From the NCBI GenBank assembly GCA_938014245.1, contig CALLSD010000061.1, forward strand, positions 1 through 64,000: DNA of 64,000 bases. The letters run 5' to 3'. Under the pieces are notes generated by a model. The model was not told where the DNA came from. It did not search any database and saw nothing but the letters and a program-made list of their open reading frames with translations. How positions within the stretch are numbered: the first letter of the stretch is position 1; each line of letters opens with the position of its first letter. This DNA is from an uncultured Actinomyces sp. Its GTDB lineage: Bacteria; Actinomycetota; Actinomycetes; Actinomycetales; Actinomycetaceae. Positions 17,488-26,195 of the stretch are shown one piece after another. A program made the translations under genes and the position numbers.

Positions 17488-18360
17488 ATGACTAACGCAT
17501 GGATCATTACGACATCGAATCAGATTGCGTCCCTCGTCGAGGCCGCACGCGCAATCGGTCCCGTTACCGTCATCGCTCTTGGCGATGAAGCCACCGGCAT
17601 CGCTGGTGTTGACCGCGTTGTGACCATCGGTCGTGGAAGCAATGCGCCTCTTGAGGCTTTTGCCCCCGCGGTGAACACTGTGTTGGAAGCCGCTGGCGCA
17701 GATATCATCTTCGCCGCGAACCGTCCCGTTGAGCGCGTCCTTGCCGGTGCTGTCGCCACTCGCCTTGGCCTTCCCCTCATCAACGGTGCGCTGCGCGTTT
17801 CCGCTGGCGAAGCCGAGGTGTCGCGCTTTGGTGGTCTGACGCAGGAAAGCATTTCCTTCCCCGGTGGTGCTGTTGTCGTCCTCGAAGGTGGAGCCCCCGT
17901 CGAGGGTGGAGAAGTTGCGCCCGAGGCCGGTTCGGAAGAACACTACGGGGCAAGCGTGAGCGCTGTGGAGCCCGCTGGTTCGGGCCCCGCCAACCTTGCT
18001 GCCGCGCGTCGTATCGTCGCAGCCGGTCGTGGCTTCAAGGCTGAGGAAGATCTGCAGATCGCCCGCAACCTAGCCGCAGCACTGGGCGCCGAGCTTGCTT
18101 GCTCCCGTCCTCTTGCTGAAGGAACCGCGTGGCTGTCCAAGGATCGCTATGTTGGTGTTTCCGGCATGCACGTTGCTCCGGATCTTTACCTTGCTGCTGG
18201 TATCTCCGGTCAGGTTCAGCACACCTCGGGCATGTCCGAATCGAAGATCATTGTTGCCGTCAATAGTGATGCCAATGCCCCGATCTTTGAGGTTGCTGAC
18301 TACGGAATCGTGGGCGACCTCTATGATGTTCTGCCTGCGATCACCGCAGCACTTTCCTGA
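17488..18360 (+). CDS. fixB: FixB-like electron transfer flavoprotein alpha subunit
   Basis: This 290-residue EtfA/FixB protein has an N-terminal ETF domain (about 1-150) and the C-terminal FAD-binding domain, recognised by ACSRPLAEGTAWL, YVGVSGMHVAPDLYLAAGISG, QHTSGMSES and NSDANAPIFEVADYGIVGD. FixAB receives electrons from the FixC/FixX side or from NADH, and in the FixABCX family electron bifurcation has been shown for nitrogen fixers. It starts 15 nt after fixA with GAAAGGA upstream, and it ends 8 nt before fixC. Confidence 0.93.
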   Translation: MTNAWIITTSNQIASLVEAARAIGPVTVIALGDEATGIAGVDRVVTIGRGSNAPLEAFAPAVNTVLEAAGADIIFAANRPVERVLAGAVATRLGLPLINGALRVSAGEAEVSRFGGLTQESISFPGGAVVVLEGGAPVEGGEVAPEAGSEEHYGASVSAVEPAGSGPANLAAARRIVAAGRGFKAEEDLQIARNLAAALGAELACSRPLAEGTAWLSKDRYVGVSGMHVAPDLYLAAGISGQVQHTSGMSESKIIVAVNSDANAPIFEVADYGIVGDLYDVLPAITAALS

Positions 18361-18368
18361 GGAAGAGT

Positions 18369-19673
18369 ATGTCTGAAGAAGTAGAGGTTGATTTCGAGGT
18401 CATCGTCATCGGTGGAGGTGTAGCCGGTTGTGTTGCCGCCTACACTCTTGCCGGACAAGGACACGAGGTCCTTCTCATTGAGCGTGCGATGGAACCCGGT
18501 TCCAAGAATCTCTCGGGTGGTGTTTTCTACTGCCGAGTAATGGAACAGGTCTTCCCGGACTTTGTAAATGAAGCTCCTGTAGAACGTCGAATCACGCGTA
18601 ACATCGTCAGCCTGCTCAATGAAAAGTCAGCGGTCAACATTGACTACTGGGATCAGCGTCTTGCTGAGCCCGCCAATGCAGTCACAGTGTTGCGTGCAAA
18701 GCTTGATTTGTGGCTGAGCGAGAAGTGTGAGGAAGCCGGTGTCACCGTGATGCCGGGTGTGAAGGTTGACTCCCTCATCATCGAAAACGGACAGGTTGTT
18801 GGTGTTCGCGCTGGAGAAGATGAGCTGCGCTCCCACGTTGTGGTTGCCGCAGATGGGGTGAACTCTTTCATTGCCCAGCAGGCGGGGATCCGCGCTAAAG
18901 AGCCGAAGAAACACCTTGCAGTGGGTGTAAAGTCTGTGATCGCTCTTCCCGAGAAAGTCCTTGAAGATCGCTTCAATGTGCGTGATAACTGCGGTGCAGC
19001 CTACGCCATGGTTGGGGATGCGACGCAGGGCGTTGCAGGTGGAGCTTTCATGTACACCAATAAAGATTCCGTCTCTATCGGTGTTGTCATGCGTCTTGAT
19101 GATTTGGAAGCATCGGGCTTGTCTTCTTCGGATATCCATGATCACCTGCTCACTCATCCGGCAATTGCTCCTCTTCTTGAAGACGGCGAATTGCTTGAGT
19201 ACGGGTGCCACCTGACCATTGAAGATGGGCCTCAGATGGTGACCCACGATCTCACCCGTCCGGGGTTGGTGATTATTGGCGATGCAGCTGGATTCACTCT
19301 TAACACTGGTTTGACCATTCGAGGGATGGATCTTGCTGCGGGTTCTGCGCTAGCGGCTTCAACGGCGGTTCATGCTGCCCTTGAATCCGGCGATTTCTCT
19401 CAGGCAGCGATGGATCGCTACCTCAGCGAGTTGAAATCTTCCTTCGTCGGGCAGGACATGCAGACCTACGCGAAGGCCCCTGCTTTCCTTGAGCGTCCTC
19501 GTATGTACAAGGACTATGGACGCCTTGCTGCAGAGGTTTTCTACGGAGTCTTCAACCATGATCTTCGCCCGCGTCGCCACATCATGAAGGTCGCGATGGA
19601 TGCGTTCAAGGCTTCTGGCTTGCGTTTGCGTGATCTTATCAGTGACGGCTTGGCCGGTATCAAGGCACTGTGA
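18369..19673 (+). CDS. fixC: FixC-like flavoprotein (ETF:quinone oxidoreductase family)
   Basis: The 434-residue flavoprotein is close to E. coli FixC in length. An N-terminal Rossmann motif VIGGGVAGCVAAYTLA (about 12-27) binds FAD, followed by GSKNLSGGVFY, the ETF-QO signature region. The later motif GLVIIGDAAGFTLN carries the GD of the FAD site. FixC passes electrons between the quinone/ferredoxin-like FixX and the FixAB flavoprotein. GAGGAAGAGT precedes the ATG. FixX follows after 13 nt, completing the set. Confidence 0.93.
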   Translation: MSEEVEVDFEVIVIGGGVAGCVAAYTLAGQGHEVLLIERAMEPGSKNLSGGVFYCRVMEQVFPDFVNEAPVERRITRNIVSLLNEKSAVNIDYWDQRLAEPANAVTVLRAKLDLWLSEKCEEAGVTVMPGVKVDSLIIENGQVVGVRAGEDELRSHVVVAADGVNSFIAQQAGIRAKEPKKHLAVGVKSVIALPEKVLEDRFNVRDNCGAAYAMVGDATQGVAGGAFMYTNKDSVSIGVVMRLDDLEASGLSSSDIHDHLLTHPAIAPLLEDGELLEYGCHLTIEDGPQMVTHDLTRPGLVIIGDAAGFTLNTGLTIRGMDLAAGSALAASTAVHAALESGDFSQAAMDRYLSELKSSFVGQDMQTYAKAPAFLERPRMYKDYGRLAAEVFYGVFNHDLRPRRHIMKVAMDAFKASGLRLRDLISDGLAGIKAL

Positions 19674-19686
19674 GGCAGGAGGAACA

Positions 19687-19983
19687 ATGAGCACATTGAA
19701 AATTGAGAGTGTTCCCGCGCGTCTTTCGCGTAACACTTACAACCTTGACGAGGAAGAATCTCATATCGAGGTCGACCAGGAGCGGGCTCGTGCCACCGGC
19801 GCTGGCAAGCTCTTGGAGCGAATCTGCCCAGCACATGTCTACTCGGTAGAAGAGGACGGGACCGTTGGAGTGGAATATGCCGCATGTTTAGAATGCGGTA
19901 CCTGCTTGGCCATTGCCCCTAAAGGTGTCCTGAAGTGGCACTATCCCAGGAGCGGTTTCGGGATCATGTTCCGAGAAGGCTAA
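19687..19983 (+). CDS. fixX: FixX-like ferredoxin
   Basis: The 98-residue ferredoxin-like protein has four cysteines, Cys47 (ICPAH) and Cys67, Cys70, Cys73 (CLECGTC), which would hold one [4Fe-4S] cluster. The C-terminal part WHYPRSGFGI matches FixX. The ATG at 19687 is set by GCAGGAGGA upstream. FixX associates with FixC to accept or donate low-potential electrons. The gene ends the accessory block and is followed within 17 nt by a 17-bp hairpin. Confidence 0.93.
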   Translation: MSTLKIESVPARLSRNTYNLDEEESHIEVDQERARATGAGKLLERICPAHVYSVEEDGTVGVEYAACLECGTCLAIAPKGVLKWHYPRSGFGIMFREG

Positions 19984-19999
19984 GGGCTTCTCCGTTTGA

Positions 20000-20037
20000 A
20001 GTGGTGGGTTGAAAGCGTCTGCTTTCAACCCACCACT
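20000..20037. terminator. Bidirectional hairpin after fixX
   Basis: A perfect 17-bp inverted repeat (20000-20016 with 20021-20037) has a 4-nt loop GTCT. It ends the fix operon and also lies at the 3' end of the convergent lacI-like gene, whose stop codon (20025-20027) is inside the hairpin. Confidence 0.8.
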
Positions 20038-20735
20038 CTTGTTGTGTCCCTTGAATCCATAATTGCCGCAATACAATCGGCGATACTCCCGCGGGTGAGG
20101 GAATGGCCCTCTGCAGAATCACTGCCTACGCGTAGTGGGCGCCATTCAAGTGATGCAGACCTTTTCTCTCCACGGGGTCCTTGGGTGCCATGAGCATTTA
20201 GATGAACCTCGAATATGGGAAGAGCCCGAGTACCTGAGATGCTTTGACCTATCGGAAAGAATCTCTGCTTATCCGTCCCCGCCACGTGTGCTTCAGCGTT
20301 GATAGATGGATACGAGGAAAATTCAGTGCCGAGACATATGAGGAGCGAATGCAAGTGCGATCGTTTCGCGCGCATGACAAGCTCTGTGAAGTCTTCCAAG
20401 CACAAGTCTTTGACGGGAGAATGAGTGGGGGAGAGGACCAGTGCTTCCATGCCGTATCGTCGGAGTTCCCGGGCAAAAGGAAGAAGGAAAGTGCAGGCGG
20501 CCTGTTCCACTTCTTTGCGTGCGCCTAAAAGCCCGACACCAACGATGTTTTGATAGCCCAAGCGCAGTGCTTGGGCGGATGGATCAACGCTGTATCCCAA
20601 AGTTTCTGCTGCCTCGTGAACGCGCTGGGTGAGCGCGTCGCTGACGTGAACGCTTCCACGCAGAACATGCGAGACGGTCCCCACCGATACTCCAGCAAGA
20701 AGAGCAACGTCGGACATTGTTGGTGTTTTGGCCAT
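20025..20735 (-). CDS. LacI-family regulator, atypically short C-terminus
   Basis: The ATG at 20735 (AAAGGTGG upstream) gives 236 residues. The N-terminus is a clear LacI helix-turn-helix: TMSDVALLAGVSVGTVSHVLRG, with the hinge segment LGYSVDPSAQALRLGYQNIVGVGL. LacI proteins are usually about 330-350 residues. Here the effector domain is recognisable only at its start, and the last ~110 residues do not look like a periplasmic-binding fold. The frame ends inside the fixX hairpin. This may be a truncated or decaying regulator, or a DNA-binding protein with an altered ligand domain. Other minus-strand frames did not show the missing domain. Confidence 0.6.
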   Translation of the reverse strand: MAKTPTMSDVALLAGVSVGTVSHVLRGSVHVSDALTQRVHEAAETLGYSVDPSAQALRLGYQNIVGVGLLGARKEVEQAACTFLLPFARELRRYGMEALVLSPTHSPVKDLCLEDFTELVMRAKRSHLHSLLICLGTEFSSYPSINAEAHVAGTDKQRFFPIGQSISGTRALPIFEVHLNAHGTQGPRGEKRSASLEWRPLRVGSDSAEGHSLTRGSIADCIAAIMDSRDTTRVVG

Positions 20736-20854
20736 GAGAGCCACCTTTCTTTGGCCAATACTGTGCCGTAATCGCACGCCTGCCGGGTGCCGAGCCAATA
20801 ACTTGTGGAAACACGCCGATGGGGCAATTCCCTGTGCATAGGGAGACTGCACCT

Positions 20855-20866
20855 TGCACGCGTGCA
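20855..20866. promoter_or_regulatory. TGCACGCGTGCA palindrome, candidate LacI-type operator
   Basis: A perfect 12-bp palindrome with a central GC step lies between the lacI-like gene and the divergent membrane-protein gene, next to an AT-rich CATATTAAG. Its place and symmetry suit a LacI-family operator controlling one or both genes. Binding is inferred. Confidence 0.35.
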
Positions 20867-20902
20867 TATTAAGCTGGTCATCAGGCGACAGAAGGAGGAA
20901 AA

Positions 20903-21514
20903 ATGCTGCGGCGCCTGACGGACACGATTGTTTGCGGAGTACTGATGATCTTCGACGTACTTGCGTGGCTCATCGTCGGTACTTTCTCGGGTTTTGATCG
21001 TTCAGAACCAGGAAAGATCGCTTCAGTATCCTTGAGCGCACTCATCATTGTTGCCGTACCCGCGCTTGCAACGTGCATGATCGCAGCACTCGCTCGCATG
21101 ATCACCAAGACTTCCGCACGTCGTTTCTACGCGTGGGCACTCTTCCTGAGCGCTGTAGCGGGAGGCTTTTGCTACGTGAGCGCAATGGTTTCTTCCTTCC
21201 AAGGAATGGAAGTCGGACTGCGCTGGATGGCGTGCTATTTCGCGATACAAGCGATCGTCTCCCTGGTTCTTTTGATCGTTGGTCTTACCGGAGGAATCCC
21301 GCGAACCGCTGAAGACGCGCACGCCTTGAACCAGGCCGCGTTGAAGAGGGCATCTTCTACCGCGAAGCCTTCCCCTGCCGAGGCCTCGGCTCCAACCGCG
21401 CGCCCCTCCGCTTCCGCTGTCCCTCCTGTCCCCTCAGCTAGCTCGAAGCCACAGCCGGCCCCTCGCGCAAACGCAGAAGAGGCCTCGTCAGAAGAGAAAA
21501 AGGAACGTTTATGA
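20903..21514 (+). CDS. Unrecognised membrane protein with proline/alanine-rich tail
   Basis: I do not recognise this 203-residue protein. It has four hydrophobic segments (about 8-27, 42-65, 76-98 and 107-128) and then a low-complexity cytoplasmic tail of about 70 residues rich in Ala, Pro and Ser, ending in acidic/basic residues. GAAGGAGG lies upstream of the ATG. It overlaps the M16 peptidase start by 4 bp (ATGA), so the two are co-translated. The divergent lacI-like gene and the palindrome between them suggest shared control. Confidence 0.7.
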   Translation: MLRRLTDTIVCGVLMIFDVLAWLIVGTFSGFDRSEPGKIASVSLSALIIVAVPALATCMIAALARMITKTSARRFYAWALFLSAVAGGFCYVSAMVSSFQGMEVGLRWMACYFAIQAIVSLVLLIVGLTGGIPRTAEDAHALNQAALKRASSTAKPSPAEASAPTARPSASAVPPVPSASSKPQPAPRANAEEASSEEKKERL

Positions 21515-22845
21515 CCAACGATGAATTCCGGGTGCTCCCGCTGGAATCAACCGGCGACGGCGGGCAACAGTGGGAGGATTCGGGATCGACGGTGACTCGA
21601 AGCGTCCTCGACAACGGACTTCGCATTATCACTCAAAAGATCCCGGCGACTCGTTCTCTAGCACTGAGTTGGTGGGTGGGCGCGGGTTCGCGCGATGAAG
21701 ACCAGGACAGTGCAGGTTCGACGCACTTTCTTGAACATCTCCTCTTTAAAGGCACCGCTCGGCGCAGTGCTTTTGATATCGCGCAGGCATTCGATGCTGT
21801 CGGGGGTGAGTCGAACGCTGAAACCGGAAAAGAACATACAAACTACTGGGCTCGAGTCCTCAGTGATGACACGGCGATGGCCATTGATGTCCTCGGTGAC
21901 ATGATCTCAGGATCGCTCATTGACCCCGATGAATTTGAAACCGAACGCGGCGTCATTTTGGATGAACTCGCGATGTCAGAGGACAACCCTCCCGAGGTTG
22001 TTCACGAGGCATACCAGCTTGCAGTTTTTGGTGATAACTCACTGGGGCGACCCGTGGGGGGAAGCCAAGAGACCATAAGAAGCGTTAGACGGGATGATGT
22101 CTGGGCCTACTACCAGCGTATTTACGCTCCTTCCTCGCTGATCATTGCAGCAGCGGGGGATGTCAATCACGACGAAATCGTTGAGAAAGTTTGTCACTCT
22201 CTGAGCGGTGCTTGGTCTGAAGAACTTTCACGGGCTCAAAGCCCCAGGCCGCGGCGCTCAACGCAGATGACTGAAAGCAGTGAATATCAGCCCGAACGCG
22301 TGACTCGTTACCGTCATATTGAACAGGCACACGTCATCGTCGGCGGGCCATCCATGCGTGCTGGAGATGATCGTCGTCCCGTCATGTCGGTTTTACTATC
22401 GATCTTGGGCGGTTCAATGTCCTCCCGGCTCTTCCAAGAAATTCGAGAGAAGCGTGGTCTTGCCTATACGACCTACGCCTTTGATTCCGCCTATTCGAAC
22501 GCGGGTGCATGGGGAATGTATGCGGGGACTTCACCTGAACGAATTACTGAAGTTGAAAAGCTCATGCTTGGAGAGTTGGAGAAACTCGCAATTTACGGTC
22601 CAAGCGAGGAAGAACTCATTCGCGTGCGTGGACAGCTTCGAGGCGGAATGGCTCTGGGCTTGGAAGATACTCTCTCGCGAATGTCGCGACTGGGACGCTC
22701 CGAACTCAATGGTCGTTATTTCACGGTTGATGCCGCTCTCTCTCGTATTGAAAGAGTTCAAGCTGAGGAGGTTCGCGCGCTAGCGGAAGAACTCGCTGGG
22801 CGAAGTGTCTTCACCGCCGAAGTCTTGCCGGGGGAGCGTCAGTGA
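21511..22845 (+). CDS. M16-family zinc metallopeptidase
   Basis: This 444-residue protein is a pitrilysin-type (M16B) peptidase. The inverted zinc motif HxxEH is present as His72-Phe-Leu-Glu75-His76, with the distal ligand region ETERGVILDELAMSEDNP about 75 residues on. The C-terminal half is the inactive partner domain, with GGSMSSRLFQEIREKRGLAY. In many actinobacteria this gene follows rpsO-pnp directly; here the 13-kb cai/fix block and the lacI-like region intervene. It overlaps the genes on both sides by 4 bp. Its natural substrate in bacteria is not established. Confidence 0.93.
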   Translation: MTNDEFRVLPLESTGDGGQQWEDSGSTVTRSVLDNGLRIITQKIPATRSLALSWWVGAGSRDEDQDSAGSTHFLEHLLFKGTARRSAFDIAQAFDAVGGESNAETGKEHTNYWARVLSDDTAMAIDVLGDMISGSLIDPDEFETERGVILDELAMSEDNPPEVVHEAYQLAVFGDNSLGRPVGGSQETIRSVRRDDVWAYYQRIYAPSSLIIAAAGDVNHDEIVEKVCHSLSGAWSEELSRAQSPRPRRSTQMTESSEYQPERVTRYRHIEQAHVIVGGPSMRAGDDRRPVMSVLLSILGGSMSSRLFQEIREKRGLAYTTYAFDSAYSNAGAWGMYAGTSPERITEVEKLMLGELEKLAIYGPSEEELIRVRGQLRGGMALGLEDTLSRMSRLGRSELNGRYFTVDAALSRIERVQAEEVRALAEELAGRSVFTAEVLPGERQ

Positions 22846-23399
22846 CGAAGCGAAGTGTTCGTCCTGTACGCCTGAGCGATGTGAACGCGATTGCTGCTCT
22901 TGCGCAAGAGTCTTTCACGGAGATCTTTAACGCGTGTTCCCTTCCTGTTGACCATCCGCTTCGAGGCCACGTGCTGGGAAATACTCGCGAGCTGTGGGAA
23001 CGTACCCTTTCCACGCAGGACGAGAATGCGGATTTAGGGCACACTTTCGTTGCCCTCGAAGGGGAAAGTTCCGTTGGTTTGATCTCGACCATCTCTGCGC
23101 CGGTTCAGTCTCTTGAGCTTGGGCAGGCAAAGGAAATCCCGGCTGGGGTAGAAATGACAACGCTCTATGTTCATCGCAGCTTCCGTCGAAGCGGCCACGG
23201 ATCGCGTTTGCTTGCAGCGATTGTAGATACCCTCCAACCCGCCTCCCTTCGAATGTGGGTGGCACCCGAAGATACGCTGATGCTCCGTTTCCTTCAAGGA
23301 AGTGGTTTTTTGCCGGCAGGACTCAAGCGCTCGTTCATGTTGGATCAGACGCTGCAGGTCCAGCGTGATGAGCACTTGTGGTGGGCACTTCGCTCCTAG
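22842..23399 (+). CDS. GNAT-family N-acetyltransferase
   Basis: The 185-residue protein has the GNAT fold: an N-terminal VRPVRLSDVNAIAALAQESF helix, beta strands with TFVALEGESSVGLIS, and motif A LYVHRSFRRSGHGSRLLAAIVD, in which the R-x-x-G-x-G/S segment binds acetyl-CoA. The acceptor substrate is unknown. The GTG start overlaps the M16 stop (GTGA), indicating coupling. Many actinobacteria carry dapB in this interval; here it is absent. Confidence 0.85.
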   Translation: MTKRSVRPVRLSDVNAIAALAQESFTEIFNACSLPVDHPLRGHVLGNTRELWERTLSTQDENADLGHTFVALEGESSVGLISTISAPVQSLELGQAKEIPAGVEMTTLYVHRSFRRSGHGSRLLAAIVDTLQPASLRMWVAPEDTLMLRFLQGSGFLPAGLKRSFMLDQTLQVQRDEHLWWALRS

Positions 23400-23448
23400 C
23401 TTGTGTTCCGAGTGGGCCGGGAAAGTCTAGACGTGGCACACTTATTGC

Positions 23449-25140
23449 ATGATGCCTCTGTACGACAACTTGCCCGAACCTGCCCCCTTGGAAAAGGGAA
23501 GCCTCCGGATTGTCCCCTTGGGCGGCTTGGGAGAAGTCGGACGAAACATGAACGTGTTGGAGTTTGACGGCAAACTCCTCGTCGTTGATTGTGGAGTGCT
23601 TTTCCCGGAAGAATCCCAGCCTGGTGTCGATCTGATTTTGCCTGATTTCTCTTGGCTTGAAGATCGTTTGGACGACATCGTTGGTATGGTGCTCACCCAT
23701 GGTCATGAAGACCACATTGGCGCGGTTCCCTATCTGCTCAAGTTGCGCGAAGATATTCCGATTTACGGTTCAGATTTGACTCTGGCTTTCGTTGAACCCA
23801 AGCTTCGCGAGCATCGTCTCTGTGCCGATAACCTGCGCGTTGTCGCCGAAGGGGATCGTCAGGCGATCGGTCCTTTCGACTGTGAATTCGTCGCCGTCAC
23901 GCACTCGATTCCTGACGCTCTTGCACTCTTCGTGCGCACTCCCGCCGGAAAAGTCCTGATCACCGGCGATTTCAAGATGGACCAGCTTCCCTTGGACCAT
24001 CGCCTCACGGACTTGCGTTCTTTCGCCCGCTTCGGTGAAGAAGGCGTCGATCTGTTCATGGTGGACTCGACCAACGCGGAAGTTCCGGGCTTCGTTACCC
24101 CTGAGCGTGAGATCGGTCCTGTTCTCGATCAGGTTTTTGCCGAGGCCACGGGGCAGATTGTCGTCGCATCTTTCGCTTCCCACGTTCACCGCGTTCAGCA
24201 GGTCTTCAATGCAGCCGCTCGTCACGGGCGCCGCGTTGCTCTTGTTGGGCGCTCGATGGAACGCAATATGCGTATTGCTCAGGAAAAAGGCTACCTTGCC
24301 ATTCCTGATGGCTTGATCGTGGACTCCAACGAAATTTCTCTTCTTCCTGCAAACCAGCGCGTATTTATGGCCACCGGTTCCCAGGGTGAACCGATGGCTG
24401 CGCTTTCACGGATCTCTCAAGGATCACACCGGTTTGTCAGTGTAGATCCAGGGGATACAGTCATTTTTGCCTCTTCGTTGATTCCCGGGAATGAAAATTC
24501 TGTGTATCGGGTGATCAATGACCTGACTCGCTTGGGTGCAAAGGTCGTTCACCAGGCCAATGCGAAGGTCCACGTGTCCGGTCACGCTGCTGCCGGTGAA
24601 TTGATCTACTGCTACAACATCGTTCAGCCTGCAAATGTCATGCCTATTCACGGGGAGATTCGCCACCTTGTTGCTAATGGCCAATTGGCTGTTCTCACTG
24701 GTGTGAAGCCCGAGAATGTTGTTCTTGCAGAAGATGGCGTTGTCGTTGATCTGTGCGATGGGCATGCCCGAGTGGTCGGTGCAGTTCCCTGCGAGTACAT
24801 CTACGTCGATGGTTCTTCCATTGGGGAGATTTCCGAAGACGAATTGGCGACTCGACGTACATTGGGATCGGAAGGCTTCGTCAGCGTGTACGCCGTTGTC
24901 GAGCGTGAATCTGGAATGGTTTTGGCATCGCCGACGATTCGCGCGATCGGCATGGCCGAAGATTCCTCGGTATTCGATGAGATTCTTCCCGATGTAACGG
25001 CAGCCCTGGAAGAAGCGGCTGCTGGCGGAAATGTCGATCCTCATATTCTGCAACAGGCAATGCGCCGGGTCATTGGGCGCTGGGTTGGTCGTCACCTGCG
25101 CCGTCGTCCGATGATTGTCCCGGTTGTTGTCGAACAGTAG
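23449..25140 (+). CDS. rnj: Ribonuclease J
   Basis: The 563-residue enzyme is a beta-CASP metallo-beta-lactamase ribonuclease with endo- and 5'-3' exonuclease activity. The metal motif is HGHEDH at His84-His89, the third motif is HSIPDA, and the beta-CASP region has ATGSQGEPMAALSRIS and HVSGHAAAGEL. A C-terminal RNA-interaction domain follows. Tandem ATGs at 23449 and 23452 have no clear Shine-Dalgarno sequence, so translation may be leaderless or weakly initiated. RNase J, PNPase and a nearby RNA-modification set sit on the same side of the window. Confidence 0.95.
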   Translation: MMPLYDNLPEPAPLEKGSLRIVPLGGLGEVGRNMNVLEFDGKLLVVDCGVLFPEESQPGVDLILPDFSWLEDRLDDIVGMVLTHGHEDHIGAVPYLLKLREDIPIYGSDLTLAFVEPKLREHRLCADNLRVVAEGDRQAIGPFDCEFVAVTHSIPDALALFVRTPAGKVLITGDFKMDQLPLDHRLTDLRSFARFGEEGVDLFMVDSTNAEVPGFVTPEREIGPVLDQVFAEATGQIVVASFASHVHRVQQVFNAAARHGRRVALVGRSMERNMRIAQEKGYLAIPDGLIVDSNEISLLPANQRVFMATGSQGEPMAALSRISQGSHRFVSVDPGDTVIFASSLIPGNENSVYRVINDLTRLGAKVVHQANAKVHVSGHAAAGELIYCYNIVQPANVMPIHGEIRHLVANGQLAVLTGVKPENVVLAEDGVVVDLCDGHARVVGAVPCEYIYVDGSSIGEISEDELATRRTLGSEGFVSVYAVVERESGMVLASPTIRAIGMAEDSSVFDEILPDVTAALEEAAAGGNVDPHILQQAMRRVIGRWVGRHLRRRPMIVPVVVEQ

Positions 25141-25193
25141 ATTTTTGGTGTGAGTGAGCTCAGACAATCTGGAATTAAAGGTAGGGTAGAACT

Positions 25194-26132
25194 ATGAGCG
25201 GTCGTTTCATCTCGACGCATTCGGTTGTTCTCTCGCTTCCAATGCGCATCTCCAAATTGCCTGAGCGCGGCGGTTCCATCCATGCGGCGACGGCGACCTC
25301 TCTTCCTGCCGGCGGATTCACGACTTTGTGCGCAGCAGCGAAGCTTGGGGTTCCCACCGCAACCGCGTCTCCGCTGGGGACGGGGCCGAATTCCTTCATG
25401 GTTCGTCAACTTCTTGCCGAGGCCGGAGTCAAGATCCTGATTCCGGAGCTCGTCGGTGATATCGGGGTTGCGATTCAACTGATTGAAGATGATGGCTCGA
25501 TGACCTCAATCGTGACGACAGGGGTTGAATCGGAGCCTTCTCGTGAATCTCTCGATCAGTTGGATCTTCACGATGGGGATCTCGTGCACATCTCGGGTTC
25601 TGACCTCGTCAGTGAGATGAGCGCTGAAGTTCTTGTAGGGTGGGCGGAAAATCTTCCAAAGGGAATTACCCTGGTCGTTTCTGCCTCACCCTCCGTTGCT
25701 CAGGTCCCAGCTTCAGTGTGGTTGCGTATCCTGAGGCGCGCGGATATTATTTCGCGCAATATTCGCGAAGCAGGAACTCTTTCGGACATTCTTGGCGGCT
25801 ATGAACCTGGAATGAGTCTGCAAGATGCTACGCGGGAGGATGCAGTCATCGTCCGTCGCCTCGGCGTCATGGGATGCGAAGTCTTTCTCAAGGAAACCGG
25901 CAAAAAAATCAGCCTGCCTGCTTATGAAGCAAATACGGTCGATACTGCGGGGGTTGGAGATACACACATTGCAACAATGTGTGCAGCATTGCTCCTTGGT
26001 CATGATCACGTTGAAGCTGCTCGAATGGCTAACGCAGCTGCGGCAATTACTATCGCACACGAATCGGCACTTCCTGTTCCCACCTGGGAACAGATTGATG
26101 CAGTGATGAAACACGGTGATGTGACGCATTAG
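25194..26132 (+). CDS. PfkB-family carbohydrate kinase
   Basis: This 312-residue protein is a ribokinase/PfkB-family sugar kinase. The N-terminal segment SLPAGGFTTLCAAAKLGV matches PfkB signature 1. The C-terminal signature 2 is DTAGVGDTHIA, with the catalytic base Asp in GVGD; the family norm is GAGD, so the anion-hole alanine is valine here. The substrate cannot be named. AAAGGTAGGG precedes the ATG. It lies between rnj and ftsK, where many actinobacteria have dapA- or thyX-type genes or nothing. Confidence 0.85.
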   Translation: MSGRFISTHSVVLSLPMRISKLPERGGSIHAATATSLPAGGFTTLCAAAKLGVPTATASPLGTGPNSFMVRQLLAEAGVKILIPELVGDIGVAIQLIEDDGSMTSIVTTGVESEPSRESLDQLDLHDGDLVHISGSDLVSEMSAEVLVGWAENLPKGITLVVSASPSVAQVPASVWLRILRRADIISRNIREAGTLSDILGGYEPGMSLQDATREDAVIVRRLGVMGCEVFLKETGKKISLPAYEANTVDTAGVGDTHIATMCAALLLGHDHVEAARMANAAAAITIAHESALPVPTWEQIDAVMKHGDVTH

Positions 26133-26195
26133 GAACGCTGAATTTCGGCGTGCCTTCAGGGTTTTGTTCCTCTCCAGCGGTAGCGTTTTCCTACC

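Noticed and set aside
16912..17943. A 343-codon minus-strand frame across fixA and fixB
   Set aside because: Shadow of two well-supported ETF genes; no domain seen.
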